A stretch of 64,000 bases of DNA from Alcanivorax borkumensis SK2 (GTDB taxonomy: Bacteria > Pseudomonadota > Gammaproteobacteria > Pseudomonadales > Alcanivoracaceae): contig NC_008260.1 in the NCBI RefSeq assembly GCF_000009365.1, positions 1,709,501-1,773,500 of the forward strand, written 5' to 3'. Shown here piece by piece: positions 1 to 10,092 of this stretch (position 1 is its first letter; every line of letters begins with the position of its first letter). The notes below the pieces were generated by a model. That model had not been told where the DNA came from, searched no databases, and saw only the letters and a list, made by a program, of their open reading frames with translations. The position numbers and the translations under genes are program-made.

Positions 1-113
1 GGTTTTGTTAGGCACCGAATTCATAAATTAACTTATGACTCTTTCCGAATGTTTCTGCAATTGGCGAAAAGTCGAATAGACAAAAAAAACGACATTTCAA
101 ATGCTCCAGATAC

Positions 114-140
114 AAAAAAGGCGACCAGTAAGGTCGCCTT
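114..140 (-). terminator. Rho-independent terminator after sdhB
   Basis: A 7-bp stem (GGCGACC at 120-126, GGTCGCC at 132-138) with a 5-base loop is followed on the minus strand by a six-T run (A114-A119). It lies 12 bases past the sdhB stop. It would end or attenuate the sdhCDAB transcript; in many relatives sucAB follow, but they would lie left of this window. Confidence 0.8.
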
Positions 141-151
141 CTTCGTTCGGA

Positions 152-868
152 TCAGATGCCCCGCTCCAACAACATTGAGCGGATATGGCCAATGGCCCGG
201 GTCGGGTTCAATCCTTTCGGACAAACGCTGACGCAGTTCATGATGCCGTGGCAGCGGAACAGACTAAAGGGGTCGTCCAGTTTAGACAGACGCTCTTCGG
301 TCACCGTGTCGCGACTATCCGCCAAGAAGCGATAGCTTTGCAACAAGGCAGCCGGCCCCAGGAACTTATCCGGGTTCCACCAGAAGCTCGGACAGCTGGT
401 TGAACAGCACGCACAGAGAATACACTCGTACAGACCATCCAGCTTTTCACGCTCTTCCGGGCTCTGCAGGCGCTCAATGGCCGGAGCCGGCGAGCTATTC
501 TGCAGGTACGGCTGCACTTTTTCGTACTGGCTATAGAACATGCCCATGTCTACGACCAAGTCGCGAATCACCGGCAGGCCCGGCAACGGGCGCAAGATCA
601 ATGGCTTCTTACCTTCCAGAACACCTGGCGCCACCTGAGACAGCGGAGTGATACACGCCAAACCGTTCTTGCCGTTCATGTTCATGCCGTCGGAACCGCA
701 TACCCCTTCACGACAGGAGCGACGGTAAGACATGGACTCATCCTGCTCTTTTACCAAAGCAAGGATATCCAGAACCATGAGGTCTTTACCTTGGGTATCG
801 ACCTCGTATTCCTTCATACTCGGTTCGCGATCCGTTTCCGGATTGTAGCGATAGATACTGACTTTCAT
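152..868 (-). CDS. sdhB: Succinate dehydrogenase iron-sulfur subunit SdhB
   Basis: This 238-residue protein is the electron-transfer subunit of complex II, passing electrons from the SdhA flavin to quinone at the inner membrane. The [2Fe-2S] ligands are C52, C57, D60 and C72; Asp in the third position is also the enterobacterial arrangement. The [4Fe-4S]/[3Fe-4S] region has the cysteine run C149, C152, C155, C159, then C206, C212 and C216. Length fits the family (about 235-240). It is the last gene of sdhCDAB, 12 bases after sdhA, and a terminator follows at once. Confidence 0.97.
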   Translation of the reverse strand: MKVSIYRYNPETDREPSMKEYEVDTQGKDLMVLDILALVKEQDESMSYRRSCREGVCGSDGMNMNGKNGLACITPLSQVAPGVLEGKKPLILRPLPGLPVIRDLVVDMGMFYSQYEKVQPYLQNSSPAPAIERLQSPEEREKLDGLYECILCACCSTSCPSFWWNPDKFLGPAALLQSYRFLADSRDTVTEERLSKLDDPFSLFRCHGIMNCVSVCPKGLNPTRAIGHIRSMLLERGI

Positions 869-880
869 CGTTAGCTCCCC

Positions 881-2656
881 TTAGTAGGTCCGCGCCTTGG
901 GCTGGAAAGTATCAACGGTCTTCGGTTTGAAGTTCACGTCGCGCTTGCCCAGCTTTTTGGCTGTGGGGTCGAAGATGGAGTGGCAAAGCCAGTTCTCATC
1001 ATCGCGATCCGGGTAATCGTAGCGAGAATGCGCACCACGACTTTCGGTGCGGCCTTCCGCGGCGATGGCAGTCGCTTCCGCCACTTCCAGCAAGTTATCC
1101 AGCTCCAGCGCTTCAATGCGCGCGGTGTTGAATGGCTTGCTCTTGTCATCCAAGTGCGCGTTGGCAATCCGCTCACGCAGATCGGCCAGCTTAGCTACAC
1201 CTTCGGCCATCAGGTCGCCCTTGCGGAACACACCAAAGTGATTCTGCATCACACTCTGCAGCTCTTTGCGCAGTGCGGAGACAGACTCGCCACCTTTGGA
1301 GTCATCCCAACGACGAACCCGGGAAAGGGCCTCATCAATGTCTGCATCACGCGGCTCGTATTGCGTCATGCCCTGACGCAGAGCATCTTCAATGTACAGA
1401 CCCGCCGCACGACCAAAGACCACCAGATCCAGCAACGAGTTACCACCTAAGCGGTTGGCGCCATGTACGGATACACAGGCCACTTCACCCACTGCGAACA
1501 AACCGTTCACGAACTGTTCTTCGCCTTCATGGCCACCGGTCAGCTTGAGCGCCTGGCCGTGAACATTGGTGGGAATGCCGCCCATCATGTAATGACAGGT
1601 AGGTACAACCGGGATCGGCTCTTTCACCGGATCAGTTTGCGCGAAGGTAATAGCAAGCTCACAGATACCCGGCAGGCGGCTATGCAGCACTTCTTCGCCA
1701 AGATGATCAAGCTTCAGGTAAACGTGATCACCATCCGGGCCATCGCCACGGCCGTCCAAGATTTCCATCATCATGGAACGCGCAACAACGTCACGGGACG
1801 CCAGATCTTTGGCGTTTGGAGCATAACGCTCCATGAAACGTTCGCCATCCTTGTTGATCAGGTAACCCCCCTCGCCCCGGCAACCTTCGGTTACCAGCAC
1901 ACCAGCACCAGCGATGCCGGTGGGGTGGAACTGCCACATTTCGATGTCCTGCACCGGCAAGCCCGCACGTAGGGCCATGCCCACACCGTCACCAGTGTTA
2001 ATCAAGGCATTGGTGGTAGAGGCATAGATACGGCCAGAACCACCGGTGGCAAATACCGTTGCCTTGGCTTTGAAGAACACGGTCTCGCCGGACTCGATGT
2101 CGATGGCAATCACGCCACAAACATTGCCGTCAGCGTCTTTTACCAGCTCAGCCGCATACCACTCATTGTAGAACTGGGTGCCGTTCTTCAGGTTCTGCTG
2201 GTAGAGCGTGTGCAGCAGCGCATGGCCGGTACGGTCAGCGGCCGCACAGGTACGGGCTGCCTGGCCACCTTCACCAAAGTTCTTCGACTGGCCGCCGAAA
2301 GGACGCTGATAAATACGGCCTTCTTCAGTACGGGAAAATGGCAGGCCCATGTGGTCCAGCTCATACACCGCTTCCGGACCCACATTACACATGTACTCGA
2401 TCGCGTCTTGGTCACCGATATAGTCGGAACCTTTCACGGTGTCGTACATGTGCCAGCGCCAATCGTCATTAGGATCGGAGGAGGCAATTGCACAGGTAAT
2501 ACCACCCTGGGCGGATACCGTGTGAGAACGCGTTGGAAAAACCTTAGAAATCAGCGCAGTCTTAAAACCGGACTGAGCCATTTGCAGTGAGGCGCGCATA
2601 CCTGCACCACCACCACCTACGACGATAGCGTCAAACGTAATAGTGCGAATAGACAT
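881..2656 (-). CDS. sdhA: Succinate dehydrogenase flavoprotein subunit SdhA
   Basis: This 591-residue catalytic subunit oxidises succinate to fumarate in the TCA cycle. The N-terminal dinucleotide-binding motif (VVGGGGAG, residues 12-19) and the SHTVSAQGG segment, whose H45 should carry the covalent FAD, are intact. The substrate-site segment [10 protein letters not shown] lies near residue 400. It starts 3 bases after the sdhD stop, so the four sdh genes are almost certainly one transcript. Length is typical (about 590). Confidence 0.98.
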   Translation of the reverse strand: MSIRTITFDAIVVGGGGAGMRASLQMAQSGFKTALISKVFPTRSHTVSAQGGITCAIASSDPNDDWRWHMYDTVKGSDYIGDQDAIEYMCNVGPEAVYELDHMGLPFSRTEEGRIYQRPFGGQSKNFGEGGQAARTCAAADRTGHALLHTLYQQNLKNGTQFYNEWYAAELVKDADGNVCGVIAIDIESGETVFFKAKATVFATGGSGRIYASTTNALINTGDGVGMALRAGLPVQDIEMWQFHPTGIAGAGVLVTEGCRGEGGYLINKDGERFMERYAPNAKDLASRDVVARSMMMEILDGRGDGPDGDHVYLKLDHLGEEVLHSRLPGICELAITFAQTDPVKEPIPVVPTCHYMMGGIPTNVHGQALKLTGGHEGEEQFVNGLFAVGEVACVSVHGANRLGGNSLLDLVVFGRAAGLYIEDALRQGMTQYEPRDADIDEALSRVRRWDDSKGGESVSALRKELQSVMQNHFGVFRKGDLMAEGVAKLADLRERIANAHLDDKSKPFNTARIEALELDNLLEVAEATAIAAEGRTESRGAHSRYDYPDRDDENWLCHSIFDPTAKKLGKRDVNFKPKTVDTFQPKARTY

Positions 2657-2659
2657 GGC

Positions 2660-3031
2660 TTACGCCCCTCCCCAGATCAAAACAAGACCCCACAGCAGGT
2701 AAACAACCAGCGCCAATGCAATTGCCACCTGGGCAATCAAGCGAACACCGGTAGCCGCTTTACCAAAGGTCAGGCTAGTCAGGTAGTCAGTGGTTACGCC
2801 CCACACACCAACCCAGGTATGTGCAACGACAGAAATTACCAGCAAGGTATTGGCTATCTGCATGCAGATAGATCCCATGAAGGCTTTCCAGCTGCTGTAG
2901 TCAAGGTCACCCACTGTGATCAGGTAGCCCAGCATGCCGATCATATAGACACCGATGATGACAGCGGAAACTCGCTGAATCAGCCAGTCATACAGGCCAT
3001 TACGCCCCAGGCTCGTTACACTGGTTACCAT
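2660..3031 (-). CDS. sdhD: Succinate dehydrogenase membrane anchor SdhD
   Basis: This 123-residue protein has three hydrophobic helices and is the smaller cytochrome b556 anchor of complex II. The segment VVAHTWVGVW holds the His near residue 67 expected to face haem b. Its ATG overlaps the end of sdhC by 7 bases, indicating translational coupling. The family varies strongly in sequence, so the call rests on size, topology and position between sdhC and sdhA. Confidence 0.93.
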   Translation of the reverse strand: MVTSVTSLGRNGLYDWLIQRVSAVIIGVYMIGMLGYLITVGDLDYSSWKAFMGSICMQIANTLLVISVVAHTWVGVWGVTTDYLTSLTFGKAATGVRLIAQVAIALALVVYLLWGLVLIWGGA

Positions 3032-3402
3032 ATCCAGCCTCCTACCAGCAAAATCAATACCACAGAAATGAGGAAAGTCAGCTTGGCGCCACGACGGCCG
3101 CCTTCTAAGCTTTCACCAACTCCGGCATCCATAATCAGGTGACGAATACCCGCCACTAGGTGATACAGCAATACAGACAGAATGGCCCATACCACCAGTT
3201 TCACCAGCAGTGAGGTCATCATCAGTTCTTTCAGGTCCGCAAAGCTCTCGGGAGACGTCAGGGAGCGATCCAACATCCACAGCAGAATGGGTAGTGCCAA
3301 GAAAATGGCAACACCCGTTACGCGGTGAGTGATAGATGCTATAGCCGTGACCGGGAACTTGATCGTGCTCAGATCGAGGTTTACGGGTCGCTTATCGTTC
3401 AC
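3025..3402 (-). CDS. sdhC: Succinate dehydrogenase cytochrome b556 subunit SdhC
   Basis: This 125-residue membrane protein has three predicted helices. It shows the SdhC signature SITHRVTGVAIF near residues 23-34 and a haem-ligand segment HLVAGIRHLIMD near residues 81-92. With SdhD it binds haem b and ubiquinone. The start is GTG at 3400-3402, with a weak AGG-type ribosome site upstream. It is the first gene of sdhCDAB and is divergent from gltA. Confidence 0.95.
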   Translation of the reverse strand: MNDKRPVNLDLSTIKFPVTAIASITHRVTGVAIFLALPILLWMLDRSLTSPESFADLKELMMTSLLVKLVVWAILSVLLYHLVAGIRHLIMDAGVGESLEGGRRGAKLTFLISVVLILLVGGWIW

Positions 3403-3758
3403 GGTAGCCTACTTATAGCCGGGCCTCAGTTAAGAGGCGGTTGTCGGGAACTTAGCAGAGTCATTGAGATCAGAACGTGAAGCCTGATCTTAATAATCTG
3501 CCCGGGCCGGGGTGGGCCCGTGTGAAACCCCCAGCAGGAGGTTTCTGCCGGGCGGCAGTATATCGCCGCGACTTGCGCAAAACAAACGCTGCGGGTGACA
3601 ATTATTGTGCAAGCACCGGCTAACGCCTTGATTTACAATGATGCACCCGATGTGAACGTCATTAAATTCTGTTGCACCATGCTAAAGCAAAAACGCCACT
3701 GCGGCGTAACAAGCTGTTTACCTTACAAAAGTCTGAGCCACTGGTTCGCCCTTGCGCG
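3403..3758. other. sdhC-gltA divergent intergenic region
   Basis: No gene is seen here. The region should carry the sdh promoter and the upstream part of the gltA control region. A small inverted repeat (GAAACC at 3524-3529, GGTTTC at 3540-3545) sits in a GC-rich stretch at 3500-3560. I could not assign a convincing minus-strand promoter. Confidence 0.6.
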
Positions 3759-3787
3759 TTGACAAAGGTGTGTCAAAACCTTACCTT
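3759..3787 (+). promoter_or_regulatory. Probable gltA promoter with overlapping inverted repeat
   Basis: A consensus -35 (TTGACA, 3759-3764) is followed after 17 bases by TACCTT (3782-3787), about 70 bases before the gltA ATG. The -35 is also the left arm of a perfect inverted repeat, TTGACA-N6-TGTCAA (3759-3776), so a regulator bound there would block polymerase. The promoter is an inference from sequence; the repeat is directly visible. Confidence 0.5.
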
Positions 3788-3855
3788 CCCCCGCGTTTTG
3801 GAGGACCTTCCTTACCTTGAGGAACGTTCCCTCGTCCGCCAATGGAGAGATTCCC

Positions 3856-5139
3856 ATGACCGAGAAGAAAGCCACTCTCAAGGTAGAGGGTCAGGACCTG
3901 GACCTGCCGATCTACACCCCTACTCTGGGCCGCGACGTTATCGACGTGTCCAAACTGGTAGCCAACGGCGTCTTTACTTTCGACCCGGGTTTCACCTCTA
4001 CCGCTTCCTGTGAATCCAAAATCACCTTTATCGATGGTGAAGTGGGTAAACTTCTGCACCGCGGCTACTCTATCGAGGAGCTAGCAGGTCAGTCTGAATA
4101 TCTGGAAGTGTGCTACACCCTGCTGTACGGCGAACTGCCCACCGCAGAACAGAAAGAAAAGTTTGTCAGCACGGTGAAAAACCACACCATGGTGCACGAG
4201 CAGATTCGTAATTTCTTCAACGGTTTCCGCCGTGATGCGCACCCCATGGCCATCATGTGTGGCGTAGTGGGCGCCCTGTCCGCCTTCTACCACGACTCTC
4301 TGGACATCAACAATCCTGAGCACCGTGAAATCACTGCGTACCGTCTGATCGCCAAGATGCCTACCATCGCGGCCATGTGCTATAAGTACGCTTTGGGCCA
4401 GCCTTTCATGTACCCACGCAACGACTTGGGTTATGCGGAAAACTTTCTGCATATGATGTTCGGCAACCCCTGTGAAGAATCCAAGATCAGCCCGACCCTG
4501 GCCAAGGCCATGGACCGTATTTTTATCCTGCACGCTGATCACGAGCAGAACGCCTCCACCTCCACCGTACGCTTGGCTGGTTCCTCTGGCGCCAACCCGT
4601 TCGCCTGTATTGCTGCGGGCATTTCTGCCCTGTGGGGCCCGGCACACGGCGGCGCTAACGAAGCCGTACTGAACATGCTTGATGAAATCGGCTCACTGGA
4701 TAACATCGACGCCTACATCGCCAAAGCAAAAGACAAGAACGACCCGTTCAAGCTGATGGGCTTCGGCCATCGCGTTTACAAAAATTATGACCCCCGTGCC
4801 ACCGTGATGCGCGAATCTTGCCACGAAGTATTGGCCGAACTGGGCGTAAATGATCCGCAGCTGGCGCTGGCCATGAAGCTGGAAGAGATCGCCCTAAATG
4901 ACCCCTACTTTAAAGAGAAAAAGTTGTTCCCCAACGTGGACTTCTACTCCGGCATCATCTTGAAAGCGATTGGAATTCCCACTTCCATGTTCACCGTAAT
5001 CTTTGCCCTGTCTCGCACCGTTGGCTGGATTGCACACTGGAACGAAATGATCTCCAACCCGTACAAGATTGGTCGTCCGCGTCAGCTGTACACCGGCGAA
5101 GCCGAACGTTCATTCGTTCCGGTCAACGAGCGCAAATAA
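3856..5139 (+). CDS. gltA: Type II citrate synthase
   Basis: This 427-residue protein condenses acetyl-CoA and oxaloacetate to citrate. Length and numbering match the hexameric, NADH-sensitive E. coli type: H229, H264 (GPAHGG), H305 (GFGHRVYKN) and D362 (VDFYSG) are all present. The ATG at 3856 was chosen because GGAGAG lies 7 bases upstream and the protein then begins [12 protein letters not shown] as in homologues; the in-frame TTG at 3817 would add 13 unlikely residues. It is divergent from sdhCDAB and followed by a strong terminator. Confidence 0.97.
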   Translation: MTEKKATLKVEGQDLDLPIYTPTLGRDVIDVSKLVANGVFTFDPGFTSTASCESKITFIDGEVGKLLHRGYSIEELAGQSEYLEVCYTLLYGELPTAEQKEKFVSTVKNHTMVHEQIRNFFNGFRRDAHPMAIMCGVVGALSAFYHDSLDINNPEHREITAYRLIAKMPTIAAMCYKYALGQPFMYPRNDLGYAENFLHMMFGNPCEESKISPTLAKAMDRIFILHADHEQNASTSTVRLAGSSGANPFACIAAGISALWGPAHGGANEAVLNMLDEIGSLDNIDAYIAKAKDKNDPFKLMGFGHRVYKNYDPRATVMRESCHEVLAELGVNDPQLALAMKLEEIALNDPYFKEKKLFPNVDFYSGIILKAIGIPTSMFTVIFALSRTVGWIAHWNEMISNPYKIGRPRQLYTGEAERSFVPVNERK

Positions 5140-5159
5140 GCGCTTCGTTATCGCCCGAC

Positions 5160-5187
5160 AAAAAAACCGCCTTCCGGCGGTTTTTTT
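5160..5187 (+). terminator. gltA terminator
   Basis: CCGCC (5167-5171), a TTCC loop and GGCGG (5176-5180) are flanked by seven A and seven T, so it can work in both directions. It starts 20 bases after the gltA stop. Confidence 0.88.
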
Positions 5188-5490
5188 GTGCCTGCAGATA
5201 CATCAACCTGAAAAATATTCTTCCAAAGTTCACTAAAAAAACGCGCCTACAAACATAGAAATTACATGATTTGCGCTGCCGCTAATCGACCTTGCACCCC
5301 ATCATTAACATCCATTCGCCACTGAACATGAAACCCAATACTCACGGTGCATGAAGCGTCCTTTAGCGAAACAGATTTTTCCCACTATCCTAGCCACGTT
5401 TATTGCCAATGATTAACATCTTGCATTTGCGTGGCCGCGCCGTGCATGCAAGCATCAGGGCCTCGCTCGCTAACCAATGCAGACCTAATA
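5188..5490. other. Gene-free stretch before the SMP-30-like gene
   Basis: About 300 bases that are locally AT-rich (5205-5270), with no plausible gene, repeat or clear promoter seen. Confidence 0.5.
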
Positions 5491-6608
<1,118 letters not shown>

Positions 6609-6612
<4 letters not shown>

Positions 6613-7490
6613 GCACACTAAACGCGGCTTTTATCGGCCTTGGCACCATGGGCTACCCCATGGCTGGCCACCTGGCCGAAGCAGGCATTGCCATGACCGT
6701 TTACAACCGCACGGCCCAACGAGCGCAACAGTGGACGCGCGATTACCCAGGCAGTCACGCGCCCTCCCCCGCAGACGCCGCACGGCATGCGGATCTGGTC
6801 TTTATTTGCGTCGGAGACGATAACGATCTACGCCAGGTCACCCTTGGTGATGACGGGGTTATGCAAACTCTCGCCAAGGGCGCTGTTCTTGTGGATCACA
6901 CCACCGCCAGTGCAGAAGTGGCCCGCGAACTTGATGCCGCCAGTCGCAAACAAGGCAGTCATTTTCTCGATGCCCCGGTGTCTGGGGGCCAACAGGGTGC
7001 ACAGAACGGCCAATTATCGATCATGTGTGGCGGAGACGAAGCCACCTATCAGCGGGTACTGCCAACGCTGCAACATTACGGCAAAGCCATCAATCTGATG
7101 GGCCCGGCAGGCAGTGGCCAGCTAACCAAGATGGTCAACCAAATTTGCGTGGCCGGGCTGGTAGAAGGGCTCGCTGAAGGACTCGCTTTCGCTCTTAATG
7201 CGGGCCTTGATGCCAACAAAGTCTTCGAAACCATCAGCCAGGGTGCAGCCGGCTCCTGGCAAATGGTGAACCGCCACCAGACCATGATCGACGACCAGTA
7301 TGAGCACGGTTTTGCGGTGGATTGGATGCGAAAAGACTTGGATATCTGTCTGCGCGAAGCGGTTCGAAACGGCACACCCTTGCCCATCACTGAACAAATA
7401 AACGACTTTTACCGTGAGATTCAGTCCATGGGCGGCGGCCGCTGGGACACCTCTTCGCTACTCCGTCGACTGCAAAAAATCCCCACTTAA
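6609..7490 (+). CDS. NAD(P)-dependent beta-hydroxyacid dehydrogenase (HIBADH family)
   Basis: This 293-residue protein has an N-terminal Rossmann motif (FIGLGTMGYPMAGHL, residues 8-22), the substrate motif DAPVSGGQQGAQNG near residues 121-134, and the catalytic Lys segment GQLTKMVNQ near residues 170-178. This is the 3-hydroxyisobutyrate dehydrogenase/tartronate semialdehyde reductase/GLYR group; the substrate cannot be told from sequence. The ATG overlaps the stop of the SMP-30-like gene, so the two are coupled; a lactone or sugar-acid route would fit both families, but that is inference. Confidence 0.88.
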
Positions 7491-7615
7491 TAGCAAATAT
7501 TGCCCTCTTACGGTTTTCGAACCGCTAACGTCTTCACCATGGGAGTCTAATTTTCCACACATTAAGAGCCTGAGAACGAGGAAACGATATTTTTACATCG
7601 CGAAGAAGCCATCCA

Positions 7616-8653
7616 TTAAGGGGCGGATTTTGTTGCCCCTTTTGGGGGCACAAGACCATCTGCGGTGCCGTGAGAAAGCTGCTGCGCCACTTTTTTGGGC
7701 AGCGCATCAAGCAATGGATCGTATTCTTCCATCACCTTTCCCATGCTATCAAAGTGGCCCACCAGATCCGTTCCCAGGGTAAAGCGGTTCGGAAATTCAC
7801 GAATGAGCGTTAGCCATTCCTCATTGGGCTCACCGTCATCGATCAAATAGTGGTCTTTAACGCTCCAAGATAAATCAATAAACAGATTGTCATAACGGCT
7901 TAGCAGTGCTCGAAGAATAGGCGGCAAGGTACCCAGCGGCCCCTGCCGCTCTTCAATCCCACCACTGGTTCCGGCGTGGGCCAGTAAGAAACGTGTCCCA
8001 GGGTGCGCGTCTAACGCTTCTTCCAACTCGCCGAGGTAGATCGGTGTCTCTTCGCGCAATGACGTCAGGTTGCTGTGTAGCAATACGGGCAAGTCGTAAC
8101 GACCCGCCATCGCATACACCCTCATTAGCGCGGGATGATTCGCTCGAGGCGTCTCGCCTTCGGTCCAGGCGGTAAGCTGATCGTGACGGGTCAGAATTTC
8201 CCCCACCCCCTGCCAGAACCCAGGATAACGTTCGATCAAGCGCTCTATCTGCTCGGCGGCGTGCATGTCCGTGGGGTTGAAACCACTGATAAACGGCTGC
8301 AGCCGAGCCTGCTGATCTTTCGGTAATGAAAGCACCGCCTGGGCCACAATGTCGTCGGTAGCACTGTAGTAATATAGCGGAGCCTCATCGCCCAGGTAGT
8401 ATCGCGGGCGACGCGGTGCCTCTGCCTGCCACTTCTTCATCACTGGCAAGCCGAACACCCAGGCGCGCTCCACGCCCGCATCATCCATGGCCGCCATCAT
8501 CGCCTGCGGTCCCTCACTCTCCTGCATGAAATCCACATAATGCAGGTGCGCATCCGTCCACTGCCGCTGGCCGGCAGTGGCAGCACTGGCACACCCTCCC
8601 GCCACAAGAGCCAACAGCACACTCGCACCTAACACCTTGACTCTATTTACCAT
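7616..8653 (-). CDS. Amidohydrolase-family lipoprotein
   Basis: This 345-residue protein has a lipoprotein signal (hydrophobic run ending LVAGGC, lipidated Cys about 21), so it is probably anchored in the envelope. After the signal come metal-site elements of the amidohydrolase-2 (TIM-barrel) family: DAHLHYVDF, VLLHSNLTS, LLAHAGTSGG and TLGTDLVGHFD. The hydrolysed substrate is unknown. The ATG at 8653 was preferred to one 18 bases upstream because GGGAG lies 6 bases before it and the signal peptide then starts normally. No operon partner is evident. Confidence 0.82.
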   Translation of the reverse strand: MVNRVKVLGASVLLALVAGGCASAATAGQRQWTDAHLHYVDFMQESEGPQAMMAAMDDAGVERAWVFGLPVMKKWQAEAPRRPRYYLGDEAPLYYYSATDDIVAQAVLSLPKDQQARLQPFISGFNPTDMHAAEQIERLIERYPGFWQGVGEILTRHDQLTAWTEGETPRANHPALMRVYAMAGRYDLPVLLHSNLTSLREETPIYLGELEEALDAHPGTRFLLAHAGTSGGIEERQGPLGTLPPILRALLSRYDNLFIDLSWSVKDHYLIDDGEPNEEWLTLIREFPNRFTLGTDLVGHFDSMGKVMEEYDPLLDALPKKVAQQLSHGTADGLVPPKGATKSAP

Positions 8654-8827
8654 CCGGCACTCCCAATCCATTTCTCAACCAACCGCACTTTACCGTTGGG
8701 TGTCGCAAATGCCACGACTCCCGACAGTGACTCCTGTGGCCGCCGTACGTTCAGAAACATGACACTTTCTTACCTTTGCGCTGAAGCTGACGCCTAGCTG
8801 CGACCTTGTATCATTAGGCCTTCACTA

Positions 8828-8843
8828 TGTCTATATATAGACA
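8828..8843. promoter_or_regulatory. Perfect 16-bp palindrome, probable operator of the Xre-RES module
   Basis: TGTCTATATATAGACA is a perfect palindrome 44 bases before the antitoxin ATG. It sits between a possible -35 (TTCACT, 8821-8826) and an AT-rich -10-like ATTATT (8844-8849), where bound protein would block transcription. Autoregulation by the antitoxin is known for Xre-type modules; its binding here is inferred. Confidence 0.65.
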
Positions 8844-8887
8844 ATTATTAACACATGGTTCACTATTAACCCTAATAGGAGACAATC

Positions 8888-9295
8888 ATGGAACCCGCAA
8901 CAGCCTATATCCCACAAGCTCTGGACGACGGCGCACGCCACGCAGCTCTACGTGCTGTGCTTAAACTACTGGAACACTGGCAGTGCAGTGAAAAGGAAAA
9001 AATGGCGCTATTGGGTGTGGGGCGCTCCACCCTACACAAGTACCAGAACCAACCAGAAAGCGCCCGGGTCGGGCAGGATCTATTGGAACGCCTCAGCTAT
9101 CTGCTGAACATCCACCAAGCGCTACGGACCTTGTTTGGCAATAAAGAGAATGTGTATGGCTTTATCCGCATGGCAAACCATAACCCCTTTTTCAATGGCC
9201 TCACCCCTATGGACATCATGAGCAACGGCCGGGTTGCCAGCCTTTATGAAGTGCACCGCCAGCTCGATACCCTTCGAGGCGGTCAATGGGGTTAA
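8888..9295 (+). CDS. Xre/MbcA/ParS-family antitoxin
   Basis: This 135-residue protein has a helix-turn-helix-like N-terminal half (MALLGVGRSTLHKYQNQP, residues 39-56). The C-terminal half matches the Xre/MbcA/ParS toxin-binding domain (DUF2384): LLNIHQALRTLFGN, then NPFFNGLTPMDIM and the ending VHRQLDTLRGGQWG. It should bind and neutralise the RES toxin encoded by the overlapping next gene and repress the pair's promoter. The start has GGAGA upstream. The 3' end overlaps the toxin ATG by 10 bases. Confidence 0.9.
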   Translation: MEPATAYIPQALDDGARHAALRAVLKLLEHWQCSEKEKMALLGVGRSTLHKYQNQPESARVGQDLLERLSYLLNIHQALRTLFGNKENVYGFIRMANHNPFFNGLTPMDIMSNGRVASLYEVHRQLDTLRGGQWG

Positions 9296-9993
9296 AAACA
9301 CAGGGGGCGGATACACTGCCGCACACATCCTTATCCGAGCAAACGGCTTACCGCTTGGTCAACGGAAAATATCCCCCTATCGCGATCTTCGATGACGTGG
9401 CCGACCAAGCGGATTTTGATGCACTGTACGCCGTGCAGGCGCTGACCAACCCGCGCCTACAAAATGATATCGGCGATCTGAATCGGGTCCCCCCGGAGCA
9501 GCGCCCATGGGGCATTCCCGGCTGCAACTACGCCTTGGGGCCCTTTGTGCATGTCAATCCAGCAGGGTCGCGCTTCTCTGATGGCCATTTCGGGGTATTC
9601 TATTGCGCCGACCGCATGGCGACCGCCATTGCAGAGACCCGCTATCACCAACAGCGTTATTTTCAGCAAGTCGATGGGCTCAAGTATGACCGCATTGTGA
9701 TGCGCGGCCTGAAGGTACACTTCACCGCCACCCTCGTAGACATCACCCCGGCTGATCACCACCCTCAGTGGCACGCAGCCGATGACTACACCGCCGCGCA
9801 TCAGCTTGGTCGGCAATTACGCGAACAACAGCGCAACGGCATCCATTACGAATCTGTCCGCGCCGTCGGGCGTTATTGTTATGCCCTGCTAACCCCTCAA
9901 GTCATCGCCAGTATTACTCCCTGTGCTCACTACGAATATATTTGGGACGGCGAAACAATCGCCCACACGCTTACCATTCGCGGCTTTAACTGA
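9286..9993 (+). CDS. RES-domain toxin (NAD+-depleting)
   Basis: This 235-residue RES-family protein shows the expected motifs: YRLV with R23, GSRFSDGHFGVFYCADR (residues 94-110), the Glu in ATAIAETRYH (E117), and the late HYESVR segment (residues 187-192). Characterised RES toxins degrade NAD+ or ADP-ribosylate targets, halting growth. The length is slightly longer than compact RES domains (about 150-230). It overlaps the antitoxin gene, so their synthesis is coupled. All recognised motif positions are intact, so the toxin is probably active. Confidence 0.9.
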   Translation: MGLKTQGADTLPHTSLSEQTAYRLVNGKYPPIAIFDDVADQADFDALYAVQALTNPRLQNDIGDLNRVPPEQRPWGIPGCNYALGPFVHVNPAGSRFSDGHFGVFYCADRMATAIAETRYHQQRYFQQVDGLKYDRIVMRGLKVHFTATLVDITPADHHPQWHAADDYTAAHQLGRQLREQQRNGIHYESVRAVGRYCYALLTPQVIASITPCAHYEYIWDGETIAHTLTIRGFN

Positions 9994-10061
9994 AACACCG
10001 CCGTCGCGCACCTTCTGCGGCAATATGCCGCATCCCTCTTCCCTGACACATGCCTATGCTG

Positions 10062-10084
10062 CGAGCCTAATTTAATTCGGTTCG
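10062..10084. promoter_or_regulatory. Imperfect 23-bp palindrome upstream of the TonB receptor
   Basis: An imperfect palindrome with 11-base arms (9 of 11 paired, from CGAGCC to GGTTCG) is centred on an AATT-T-AATT core and ends 8 bases before the receptor ATG. It could be an operator or a leader hairpin over the ribosome site. It does not match the standard Fur box. Confidence 0.35.
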
Positions 10085-10092
10085 GGAAAATC

